From Pseudoflavonifractor sp047637855 (GTDB lineage: Bacteria > Bacillota > Clostridia > Oscillospirales > Oscillospiraceae): a DNA stretch of 11,820 nucleotides. The notes under the pieces are model-generated. The model worked only from the letters and a program-made list of their open reading frames with translations, had not been told where the DNA came from and made no database searches. Positions 1-6,413 of this stretch are shown piece by piece. Numbering within the stretch: position 1 is the first letter of the stretch; each line of letters opens with the position of its first letter. The DNA lies in the NCBI GenBank assembly GCA_047637855.1, contig JBLJBF010000157.1, forward strand, positions 1 to 11,820, given 5' to 3'. Both the position numbers and the translations under genes were made by a program.

Positions 1-2
1 CG

Positions 3-224
3 GGCAGCCGGGACTATAAGACCGCCCTCCAGGAGCTGGTGCAGCGGGAGAGCGGCCAGGTGCTGGAGTACCGCCTCACCGGCTCGGCCGGGCCCGACCA
101 CGCCAAGGTGTTCCAGGTGGCGGTGGACCTCAACGGCACGCCCATCGGCGCCGGCGAGGGCCGGAGCAAGAAGGAGGCCGAGCAGGCCGCCGCCAAGGCG
201 GCCTTCGCGGGGCTGACCGGGTAG
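3..224 (+). CDS. rnc: Ribonuclease III, C-terminal fragment (dsRNA-binding domain)
   Basis: This is the 3' end of a gene that starts before the window; 73 codons are visible before a TAG stop. RNase III cleaves double-stranded RNA during rRNA maturation and mRNA decay. The visible part is a double-stranded-RNA-binding domain. It opens with DYKTALQELVQ (alpha 1), then a VLEYRLTGSAGPDHAKVF beta segment, and closes with the GEGRSKKEAEQAAAKAAF lysine-helix region that contacts the RNA backbone. The catalytic endonuclease domain lies outside the window. The following gene is smc and ftsY comes after it, the usual rnc-smc-ftsY order of Firmicutes, which supports the call. A terminator and a new promoter separate rnc from smc here. 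Other dsRBD proteins are possible from the domain alone, but the context makes RNase III very likely. Confidence 0.93.
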   Translation, partial: GSRDYKTALQELVQRESGQVLEYRLTGSAGPDHAKVFQVAVDLNGTPIGAGEGRSKKEAEQAAAKAAFAGLTG

Positions 225-240
225 GAAGAGCAGACGGCAC

Positions 241-278
241 TGCGCCGCGGGTAGAAAACGCCCGCGGCGCATATTTTT
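241..278 (+). terminator. Intrinsic terminator after rnc
   Basis: A perfect 11-bp stem, TGCGCCGCGGG (241-251) with CCCGCGGCGCA (261-271), closes a 9-nt loop. A T-rich run follows (T at 272 and 274-278). It lies 16 bases after the rnc stop, so it probably ends the rnc transcript and uncouples it from smc. Confidence 0.85.
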
Positions 279-306
279 GCCCCAATGTTTGCACGGCGGA
301 AAAGAT

Positions 307-335
307 TTGCATTGATGGGCTGAAATTGATATAAT
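307..335 (+). promoter_or_regulatory. Sigma-A-type promoter for smc, extended -10
   Basis: A perfect TATAAT (330-335) is preceded by TGA (327-329), giving an extended -10 TGnTATAAT. A half-matching -35, TTGCAT (307-312), lies exactly 17 bases upstream. A start near 342 would leave a leader of about 33 bases before the smc GTG at 375. Its position just after the rnc terminator fits a dedicated smc promoter. Confidence 0.75.
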
Positions 336-359
336 ACAATACTGACATATTTCGTGGAT

Positions 360-367
360 GAGAGGTG
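360..367 (+). promoter_or_regulatory. Ribosome-binding site that fixes the smc start
   Basis: The purine-rich GAGAGGTG lies 7 bases before GTG 375. The alternative in-frame GTG at 354 has only ACATATTTC before it. The GTG 375 start gives a protein beginning MYLKALEIQGFKSF, the expected Smc N-terminus, so 375 is preferred. Confidence 0.7.
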
Positions 368-374
368 CGCGCGG

Positions 375-3300
375 GTGTACTTAAAGGCGCTTGAGATACA
401 GGGCTTTAAATCCTTTCCCGATAAGACGGTGCTCACCTTCGGCGAGGACATCACCGCCATCGTAGGGCCCAACGGCAGCGGAAAATCGAATATTTCGGAC
501 GCCATCCGCTGGGTCATGGGGGAGCAGTCCACGAAAGCGCTGCGGGGCGGCAAGATGGAGGACGTCATCTTCGGCGGTACGGCCAGGCGCAAGCAGCTGG
601 GCTTTGCCGAGGTCTCTCTCGTGCTGGACAATTCTGAGCGGTTCTTCGGCATGGAGGAGAGCGAGGTCATGGTCACCCGGCGGTATTACCGCTCGGGGGA
701 GAGCGAATACTACATCAACCGCCGCAGCGTCCGGCTCAAAGACGTGTACGAGCTGTTCATGGACACCGGCCTTGGCCGGGAGGGGTACTCGGTCATCGGC
801 CAGGGCAAGATCGACGAGATCCTCTCGGTCAAGAGCGGGGACCGGCGGGAGGTCTTTGAGGAGGCGGCGGGCATCTCGCGCTTTCGCCACCGCAAGGAGG
901 AGGCCGAGCGTAAGCTGGAGCGCACCGAGGAGAACCTGGTGCGCATCAATGACAAGATCGACGAGCTGGAGCTACAGGTAGAGCCCCTGCGCGTTCAGGC
1001 GGAGAAGGCCAAGAAATACCTTATCCTCCGGGACGAGCTGCGGGGCCTGGAGATTTCGGTCTGGCTGGAGCAGCTGGAGCACATCCGGGCGTCGGCCGTC
1101 AAGGTGCTGGGCGACTATGAGAATGCCGTGCGCCAGAAGGGGGAGGCCCAGGCCGCGGTGGAGCGGCTCTACGCCGCGTCGGAGGGCTATGCCGCCAAGA
1201 TGCGGGAGAAGGATGTGGAGGCCGAGGGCATCCGCTTTACCATGATGCAGCGGGAGGCTGACGCGGCCGGCCTGGAAAACGGCGTGGCCGTCCTCAAGGC
1301 CAATATTCAGAATAACCTGGAGAACACCAACCGGATGCAGGAGGAGCTGGCCGCCCAGGAGGGGCGAGACGGCAGCATTACCGGCCAGATCGAGGAGCGC
1401 CGCCGCCGCCTGGAGGGCATCGTCGGGGAGGTGACCCAGCTGCGGGAGCAGCTGCTGGAGCGGCAGAGGCTGGCCGAGGAGGCCGCCCGCAGCGCGGGCA
1501 AGCTGGCCGTCGAGATGGAGGCCCTGCGGCAGAAGGAGGCGGTGGAGTCGGCCTCGGCAGGGGAGGCGAAGGCCCTCCTCTCGGCGCTGGCCGCCGCCGC
1601 CCAGGAGCTGATGGACCGGGATTCCTCCATCCGCCAGGACCTGGCCGCACTGGAGGACCGCGCCGCCGCCACCGAGACCGAGCACAAACAGGCCGCCGCC
1701 GAGCTGAGCCAGGCCAAAGAGGACCTGGACTCTCTCAAAAATATCATCAACGGGTACACCCTTCGGCTGGAGAGCCGCCGCAAGAAGGCCAAGGAGGCCG
1801 AGGAGCGGCACGTCCAGCTTCAGATGGAGGAGAACTCCCTCAAGTCCCGCATCCATATGCTCGCCGAGATGGAAAAGCTCTACGAGGGCTATTCCAAGGC
1901 GGTCAAGCTGGTGATGAGCGACGGGTCCCGGGGGCAGCTGAAGGGTCTCCACGGCCCGGTGGCGGGCCTCATCCGGGTGCCCGACCAGTATGCCGTGGCG
2001 GTTGAGATCGCTCTGGGCTCGGCCATGCAGAACATCGTGGTGGAGACCGAGGAGGACGGCAAGGCCGCCATCAACTACCTCAAGCGCCGGGACGCCGGGC
2101 GCTGTACCTTTTTGCCCCTGAGCTCCATCCGCCCCTCCGACTTCCGGGACGGCAAGGTGGTTGGCGAGCCCGGCTTTATAGGCATGGGGGACGCGCTCAT
2201 TGAGTTCGACCCGAAGTATGAGAAGATATTCTCCAGTCTCCTGGGCCGGGTGGTCATCGCCGAGGACATGGACAAGGCCATCGCCATCGCCCGGAAGTAC
2301 GGCTACCGGTTCCGCGTCGTTACGCTGGACGGGCAGGTGCTCAACCCCGGCGGATCCATGACAGGCGGCTCGGTCTCCCACAGCGCGGGCATCCTGAGCC
2401 GGGCCAACGAGCTGGAGCGGCTGAACGTCCAGATCGAGGGCATCCGGGAAAAGCTGCGCGCCGCCGCCCATGCCCTGGAGGAGACGAGCCGGGAGGCCAC
2501 CGCCGCCGCCTATGAGATGGAGACCGCCCAGGCCCAGAAACGGACCCATGAGGACACCATTCTCACCTATGAGGAGCGGTGCAGCCACTTTGCAGCCGTC
2601 CTCGCCGACCTGGACCGCCAGCGGGAGGACCAGAAAGACGAGCTGAAGCAGCTCGGCGCCCGCACGGCCCAGACCGAGGCCGACACCGCCGCCGCCCGCC
2701 GTCGCATCGAGACCCTGGAGGGCGCGGCCGCCGCGCTGCGGGCCGAGGTTGAGAGCAAGGCCGGCGGCCAGGCCGACTTTCAGGCCAGAGCCGCCGCCAT
2801 CGGCGGCGAGGTCGCCGAGGTCAATATGCGCCTGGCCGGGCTGGACGCCGAGCGCCTCGCCAGCGAGAAGGCCCTGGAGGAGCTGGAGGGGCTGCGCCGG
2901 GACATGACGGGGGACCGGGAGGCGCGGCGCAGAATGATCGAGGAGCTGGAGGGGAAGAACGAGGCCCTTTCGGCTCAGATCCTGGAGAAGGAGCGCGCGA
3001 TCCAGGCCGTCCGGGGGGAGAATTCCGCCCGAAACACCGCCATCCGGCGGCTCAACGACGAAAAGCTGGCTCTGGAGGGGGAGCGCAACCGCGCCGACCG
3101 GGAGAGCCGGGACAAGAATGCCGAGCTGCTCGCCATGGAGCGGGAGGTCTCGGTGCTGGAGCAGAAAAAGGTCACGGCGGAGCTGGAGGAGAAGAATCTC
3201 CTCGACCGGCTGTGGGAGAACTATGAGCTGTCCCACGAGGCGGCCAGGCAGCAGCGGGTGGAGCTGGAGAGCGTGCAGAAGGCCCAGCGCCGCATTATGG

Positions 3301-3944
3301 AGCTCAAGCGGAGCATTGCCGTGCTGGGCAATATCAATCTGGACGCCATCGAGGAGTTCCAGCGGGTCAACGAGCGGTACACCTACCTCACCGACCAGCG
3401 GGACGACGTGCAGAAGTCCAAGCGGGACCTGGAGCGCATCATCGCCGAGATCACCGGCGAGATGAAGACCATCTTCGCCGAGCAGTTCGCCATCATCAAC
3501 GAGGCCTTCGGCGGCACCTTCCTGGAGCTCTTTGGCGGCGGCAAGGCCACGCTGGAGCTGGAGGACCCGGAGGACATCCTCAACTGCGGTATCGAGATCA
3601 AGGTGCAGCCCCCCGGCAAGGCGCTGAAGATCATCACGCTGCTCTCGGGTGGGGAGAAGGCATTTGTGGCCATCGCCCTCTACTTCGCCATTCTCAAGGT
3701 GCGCCCCACGCCCTTTGTGGTTATGGACGAGATCGAGGCGGCCCTGGACGACGCCAACGTGACCCGGTTTGCCCGCTACCTGCGGCAGATGAGTGAGCGC
3801 TCCCAGTTCATCGTCATCACCCACCGCCGCGGCACCATGGAAGAGGCCGACGTGCTGTACGGCGTCACGATGCAGGAGCAGGGTGTTACGCGGATTCTGA
3901 GCATCAACCTCAACAACGTGGAGCAGGAGTTGAATCTCAAGTGA
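375..3944 (+). CDS. smc: Chromosome segregation ATPase Smc
   Basis: Smc is the ATPase core of the bacterial condensin (Smc-ScpA-ScpB) that organises and segregates chromosomes. With the GTG start at 375 it is 1189 residues, close to the usual ~1186. The Walker A motif GPNGSGKS is at residues 31-38. A first long coiled coil rich in E, K, R and A follows. The hinge spans roughly 515-680 (GLHGPVAGLIRVPDQYA through GGSMTGGS). A second coiled coil leads to the C-terminal head, with the signature LSGGE at 1090-1094 and Walker B VVMDE with D1118/E1119, then the D-loop region ALDDANV. The gene looks intact. Its last ~33 codons (3843-3941) recur as a diverged copy at 4071-4169, so the tail of this copy may be of recombinant origin. 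ftsY, its usual neighbour, is displaced by about 800 bases of accessory DNA. Confidence 0.97.
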   Translation: MYLKALEIQGFKSFPDKTVLTFGEDITAIVGPNGSGKSNISDAIRWVMGEQSTKALRGGKMEDVIFGGTARRKQLGFAEVSLVLDNSERFFGMEESEVMVTRRYYRSGESEYYINRRSVRLKDVYELFMDTGLGREGYSVIGQGKIDEILSVKSGDRREVFEEAAGISRFRHRKEEAERKLERTEENLVRINDKIDELELQVEPLRVQAEKAKKYLILRDELRGLEISVWLEQLEHIRASAVKVLGDYENAVRQKGEAQAAVERLYAASEGYAAKMREKDVEAEGIRFTMMQREADAAGLENGVAVLKANIQNNLENTNRMQEELAAQEGRDGSITGQIEERRRRLEGIVGEVTQLREQLLERQRLAEEAARSAGKLAVEMEALRQKEAVESASAGEAKALLSALAAAAQELMDRDSSIRQDLAALEDRAAATETEHKQAAAELSQAKEDLDSLKNIINGYTLRLESRRKKAKEAEERHVQLQMEENSLKSRIHMLAEMEKLYEGYSKAVKLVMSDGSRGQLKGLHGPVAGLIRVPDQYAVAVEIALGSAMQNIVVETEEDGKAAINYLKRRDAGRCTFLPLSSIRPSDFRDGKVVGEPGFIGMGDALIEFDPKYEKIFSSLLGRVVIAEDMDKAIAIARKYGYRFRVVTLDGQVLNPGGSMTGGSVSHSAGILSRANELERLNVQIEGIREKLRAAAHALEETSREATAAAYEMETAQAQKRTHEDTILTYEERCSHFAAVLADLDRQREDQKDELKQLGARTAQTEADTAAARRRIETLEGAAAALRAEVESKAGGQADFQARAAAIGGEVAEVNMRLAGLDAERLASEKALEELEGLRRDMTGDREARRRMIEELEGKNEALSAQILEKERAIQAVRGENSARNTAIRRLNDEKLALEGERNRADRESRDKNAELLAMEREVSVLEQKKVTAELEEKNLLDRLWENYELSHEAARQQRVELESVQKAQRRIMELKRSIAVLGNINLDAIEEFQRVNERYTYLTDQRDDVQKSKRDLERIIAEITGEMKTIFAEQFAIINEAFGGTFLELFGGGKATLELEDPEDILNCGIEIKVQPPGKALKIITLLSGGEKAFVAIALYFAILKVRPTPFVVMDEIEAALDDANVTRFARYLRQMSERSQFIVITHRRGTMEEADVLYGVTMQEQGVTRILSINLNNVEQELNLK

Positions 3945-4070
3945 CAGCGGAGAGGACGTCGGCCTCCCAAGCGTTTTGGCCTGTGGCCAAAACCTTGATG
4001 CCGGGCGGATTCACTCCGCCCGAGCAGATAAAAATAAGGGGCCCCCGCGCGGCGTGAGCCGGGCGGGGCA
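3945..4070. repeat. Hairpin-rich spacer between the two smc tail copies
   Basis: No convincing gene lies here. Three inverted repeats stand in a row. H1 is GTTTTGGCC (3973-3981) with GGCCAAAAC (3985-3993), loop TGT. H2 is CGGGCGGA (4002-4009) with TCCGCCCG (4015-4022), loop TTCAC. H3 is CCCCGCGCGGC (4043-4053) with GCCGGGCGGGG (4058-4068), loop GTGA and one mismatched pair. None is followed by a T-run, so they do not look like terminators. H3 ends directly before the duplicated smc tail and resembles the hairpin at 7380-7410. The segment could be a small non-autonomous repeat or a structured RNA; its identity is unknown. Confidence 0.75.
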
Positions 4071-4170
4071 GAGGGCGATGTGCTGTACGGCGTCACGATG
4101 CAGGAGCAGGGTGTCACGCGGATTCTGAGCATCAACCTCAACAATGTGGAGCAGGAGTTGAATCTCAAGT
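4071..4170 (+). pseudogene. Duplicated 3' end of smc, without its stop codon
   Basis: Bases 4071-4170 repeat smc 3843-3942 at a constant offset of 228, with only four mismatches in 100 bases: 3847 C/G, 3851 C/T, 3887 T/C and 3917 C/T. Three of the four are synonymous third-position transitions; the other is Ala to Gly at the edge. The copy keeps the Smc reading frame and ends at the final Lys codon. There the TGA of smc is replaced by TAC, which is the start of a palindrome. The frame stays open from here into the transposase gene. It is a fragment of about 33 codons and cannot be functional Smc on its own. Confidence 0.93.
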
Positions 4171-4198
4171 ACGGCGGGATGACCTCATCCCGCCGTAC
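4169..4198. repeat. Perfect REP-like palindrome upstream of the transposase (P1)
   Basis: GTACGGCGGGATGA (4169-4182) and TCATCCCGCCGTAC (4185-4198) are exact reverse complements around a CC loop. Its core (4173-4196) is identical over 24 bases to the palindrome at 4351-4374 inside the transposase gene. It begins exactly where the smc tail copy ends. It probably serves as a REP-type substrate of the transposase; that role is inferred. Confidence 0.88.
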
Positions 4199-4226
4199 GG
4201 GTACAGCCGGAGGAGAAGTGTGCCTC

Positions 4227-4736
4227 ATGAGCGAACTTCCAAAAAGAAAGCACACCAGGTTAAAGGATTATGATTACAGCCAGAGCGGGGCATATTTTAT
4301 TACGGTCTGCACCGAGAACCGCCGGAATGTTTTGGGGACGATCCTGGTAGGGCGGGATGACCTCATCCCGCCGTCCCTTCTGTTGTCGCCTGTCGGGCAA
4401 ATCGTGGAGCAATATATCCGGTCGATTGAGCGCGCGTATCCGGGTGTGCGTATGGCGGGATTTATCGTTATGCCAAATCATATTCATGTCCTGTTAGTGC
4501 TGGAGCGCGGCGGCATGGGGTCATGCCGCCCTACCGCCGTGAATAGCCCATCGATTATGATGATCGTGCGGGGGCTTAAGAGGCAGACGACAATGGCGCT
4601 AAAAAGGTCTATTTGGCAGAGCAGCTTTTATGAGCATATCATCCGCGACGAGACAAGCTATAGAGAGTGCCTGCAATATATGGAGAACAACCCCGCCCGA
4701 TGGGCGGAGGATGATTACTATTGCCAATCACTGTGA
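4227..4736 (+). CDS. REP-associated tyrosine transposase (RAYT, HUH superfamily)
   Basis: The protein has 169 residues. RAYTs are single-strand DNA nucleases related to the IS200/IS605 TnpA; they nick at REP hairpins through a covalent tyrosine link. The HUH motif is at NHIH (H85, H87). The likely nucleophile is Y135 in SFYEHIIRDE, followed by the family signature NPARWAED (155-162). The N-terminus KRKHTRLKDYDYSQSGAYFITVCT is typical of clostridial members. ATG 4227 is chosen because family similarity starts there and GGAGGAGA (4209-4216) lies upstream. The frame is open further upstream through the palindrome into the smc-tail copy, and GTG 4218 is an alternative. Residues 41-49 (VGRDDLIPP) and 95-103 (GGMGSCRPT) are encoded by GTAG-tagged REP palindromes. 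The gene has no evident promoter or terminator and probably depends on smc transcription. All key residues are present, so it may be active. Confidence 0.93.
   Translation: MSELPKRKHTRLKDYDYSQSGAYFITVCTENRRNVLGTILVGRDDLIPPSLLLSPVGQIVEQYIRSIERAYPGVRMAGFIVMPNHIHVLLVLERGGMGSCRPTAVNSPSIMMIVRGLKRQTTMALKRSIWQSSFYEHIIRDETSYRECLQYMENNPARWAEDDYYCQSL
4347..4372 (+). repeat. GTAG-tagged REP palindrome inside the transposase gene (P2)
   Basis: GTAG (4347-4350) is followed by GGCGGGATGA (4351-4360), a CC loop, and TCATCCCGCC (4363-4372), a perfect 10-bp stem. A GTAG (or GGAG) tetranucleotide 5' of an imperfect palindrome is the known mark of REPs paired with RAYTs. It is read in frame as residues 41-49 of the transposase. 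Confidence 0.85.
4509..4534 (-). repeat. Inverted GTAG-tagged REP palindrome inside the transposase gene (P3)
   Basis: GGCGGCATG (4509-4517) pairs with CATGCCGCC (4522-4530), and CTAC (4531-4534) follows. On the minus strand it reads GTAG, then GGCGGCATGA, CC, CCATGCCGCC. Against P2, one stem pair is swapped from G-C to C-G (both sides changed), and one loop-adjacent T is C. It encodes residues 95-103, between the HUH motif and the catalytic tyrosine. Confidence 0.82.
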
Positions 4737-4747
4737 GGGTTATGAGA

Positions 4748-5647
4748 ATGGGTTTTTTTGATAAGATCAAGGCGGGGCTCACCCGCACCAAGGAGAACAT
4801 CGGCCACTCCTTCGACAATCTCTTCTCCGGCGAGCTCAACGACGACTTTTATGACGAGCTGGAGGAGACTCTCATTCTCACCGACATGGGGATGGAGACC
4901 ACCCTGGCCGCTACGGCCGAGCTGCGCCGCCGCTGTAAGGAAGAGCGGGTGAAGGATGCCCAGGGGGCGCGGGAGGTGCTGCGGCAGGTCCTCACCGATA
5001 TGCTCGACGTGGGGGACAGCTCCCTCGACCTCTCCAAGAGCCCCAGCGTGATTTTGGTCATCGGGGTCAACGGTGTGGGCAAGACCACCACCATCGGCAA
5101 GCTGGGGGCCAAGCTGAAGGGGGAGGGGAAGCGCGTCCTCTTCGCCGCGGCGGACACCTTCCGGGCCGCCGCAGCCGACCAGCTCGAAATTTGGTCCGAC
5201 CGCTCGGGGGCTGACCTGGTGCGCCAGCACGAGGGGGCCGACCCCGCCGCCGTGGTCTTCGACGCCATGCAGGCGGCCAAGGCGCGGCGGAGCGACGTGG
5301 TGCTGGTGGACACCGCGGGGCGTCTGCACAACAAGCAAAACCTGATGAACGAGCTAACCAAGATCGGCAAGGTCATCGACCGGGAGCTGCCCGGCAGCCG
5401 GGGGGAGACTTTGCTCGTGCTGGACGCCACCACCGGGCAGAACGGCCTCATCCAGGCAAAGCAGTTCATGGAGGCGGCGGGCATCACGGGCATCGTTCTC
5501 ACCAAGCTGGACGGCAGCGCCAAGGGGGGCATCGTGGTGGCCATCGCCCAGGAACTGAAGGTGCCCGTCAAATTCATCGGCGTGGGCGAGCGCATCGACG
5601 ACCTGCTGCCGTTCGAGCCGGAGAGCTTTGCCCGCGCACTGATTTAA
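4748..5647 (+). CDS. ftsY: Signal recognition particle receptor FtsY
   Basis: FtsY is the SRP-type GTPase at the membrane that receives ribosome-nascent chain-SRP complexes and hands them to the Sec translocon. The protein is 299 residues, the usual size for Firmicutes, with a short N-terminal region before the N domain. G1 is GVNGVGKT (106-113), the insertion-box region carries DTFRAAA (136-142), G3 is DTAGR (188-192), G4 is TKLDG (252-256), and the closing GVGERIDDLLPF is present. ATG 4748 is chosen because it gives MGFFDKIKAGL, the family N-terminus, and TGAGGG (4734-4739) sits 8 bases upstream. ATG 4742 is in frame but too close to that site. The Shine-Dalgarno overlaps the transposase stop codon, so the two genes may be translationally coupled. 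Confidence 0.97.
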   Translation: MGFFDKIKAGLTRTKENIGHSFDNLFSGELNDDFYDELEETLILTDMGMETTLAATAELRRRCKEERVKDAQGAREVLRQVLTDMLDVGDSSLDLSKSPSVILVIGVNGVGKTTTIGKLGAKLKGEGKRVLFAAADTFRAAAADQLEIWSDRSGADLVRQHEGADPAAVVFDAMQAAKARRSDVVLVDTAGRLHNKQNLMNELTKIGKVIDRELPGSRGETLLVLDATTGQNGLIQAKQFMEAAGITGIVLTKLDGSAKGGIVVAIAQELKVPVKFIGVGERIDDLLPFEPESFARALI

Positions 5648-5689
5648 CGGACTGTTCATGTTTTATCGCGGATTGGAGACTATAATAAA

Positions 5690-6406
5690 ATGACAAGAAT
5701 CGACGGCAGGGCCAAGGACGAGCTGCGGCCCATCGAAATCATCCCCCACATCAATCAATTCGCCGAGGGCTCCTGCCTCATCCGCTGCGGGAAGACCCAC
5801 GTGCTCTGCACCGCCAGCGTGGAGGAGCGGACCCCGCCCCACGTCCCAGAGGGGGAGGGCTGGGTCACGGCCGAGTACTCCATGCTCCCCCGGGCCAACC
5901 GGGAGCGCTCTAAGCGGGACATCGCAAAGCTGAAGCTCTCCCCGCGCTCGGCTGAGATACAGCGGCTCATCGGCCGGGCCCTGCGGGCGGCGGTGGATTT
6001 GAAGGCGCTGGGAGCGTACACCGTCACGGTGGACTGCGACGTGCTCCAGGGGGACGGGGGAACCCGCACCGCGGCCGTCACGGGCGGTTTCGTGGCCCTG
6101 TCCTACGCCCTTCGCGGGCTGGTGGCCGAGGGGAAGGTTAAGGAGATGCCCCTCAAGACCTGCGTGGCGGCCATCTCGGCCGGCGTGGTGGAGGACGAGC
6201 TGCTGCTGGACCTGTGCTACGAGGAGGACTCGGCCGCCATGGTGGATCTCAACTGCGTCATGACCGGCGAGGGGGAGCTCATCGAGTTCCAGGCCACCGG
6301 CGAGGGCCGGGCCTTCACCGTGGCCGAGCAGCAAAGGCTGGTGGACCTGTGCGCCAAGGGCATCCGGGAGGTCCAGGAAATACAGAAAAAAGCGCTGGGA
6401 GGCTGA
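5690..6406 (+). CDS. rph: Ribonuclease PH
   Basis: RNase PH is a phosphate-dependent 3'-5' exoribonuclease that trims tRNA 3' ends and helps degrade structured RNA; it forms a hexameric ring. The protein is 238 residues, matching the family. The N-terminus MTRIDGRAKDELRPI is typical. The phosphate-binding segment GDGGTRTAAVTG is at 121-132. The acidic catalytic pair falls at D180 and D186 in YEEDSAAMVD. GGAG (5675-5678) lies 11 bases before the ATG. It follows ftsY after 42 bases with no terminator between. Only 7 bases separate it from the next gene, whose ribosome-binding site lies in the rph 3' end, so the two are very probably co-transcribed. Confidence 0.97.
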   Translation: MTRIDGRAKDELRPIEIIPHINQFAEGSCLIRCGKTHVLCTASVEERTPPHVPEGEGWVTAEYSMLPRANRERSKRDIAKLKLSPRSAEIQRLIGRALRAAVDLKALGAYTVTVDCDVLQGDGGTRTAAVTGGFVALSYALRGLVAEGKVKEMPLKTCVAAISAGVVEDELLLDLCYEEDSAAMVDLNCVMTGEGELIEFQATGEGRAFTVAEQQRLVDLCAKGIREVQEIQKKALGG

Positions 6407-6413
6407 TTTTCCC

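Larger units (their letters stand above)
4169..4736 (+). mobile_element. RAYT/REP element between smc and ftsY (limits approximate)
   Basis: The unit comprises a 14-bp palindrome at its left edge (4169-4198) and a REP-associated tyrosine transposase gene with two internal REP-like palindromes. It interrupts the usual smc-ftsY adjacency. Its base composition is visibly richer in A+T than the flanking genes (about 45% GC over 4261-4320 against about 60% over 5041-5100, counted by eye). The left limit is taken where homology to smc ends, and the right limit at the transposase stop, which lies inside the ftsY ribosome-binding site. No classical terminal inverted repeats or short target duplication are seen, as expected for RAYT elements. 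The adjoining smc-tail copy and spacer may belong to the same event. Confidence 0.7.

Noticed and set aside
354..374. Upstream GTG start for smc
   Set aside because: It has no ribosome-binding site, adds seven residues absent from Smc proteins, and lies very close to the predicted transcription start.
972..3824. A very long open frame on the minus strand opposite smc
   Set aside because: The translation is low-complexity and rich in Leu, Gly, His and Ala, with no recognisable domain. It mirrors the GC-rich coiled-coil codons of smc, so it is a shadow.
4693..4707. CCGCCC-GAT-GGGCGG palindrome near the end of the transposase as a fourth REP
   Set aside because: It encodes the family-wide NPARWAED motif and has no GTAG tag, so the match is explained by coding constraint.
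5681..5686. TATAAT just before rph as a promoter
   Set aside because: Transcription would start at or after the rph ATG, and no -35 box stands 16-18 bases upstream. The similar TATAAT at 10346-10351 before rsfS also lacks a -35.
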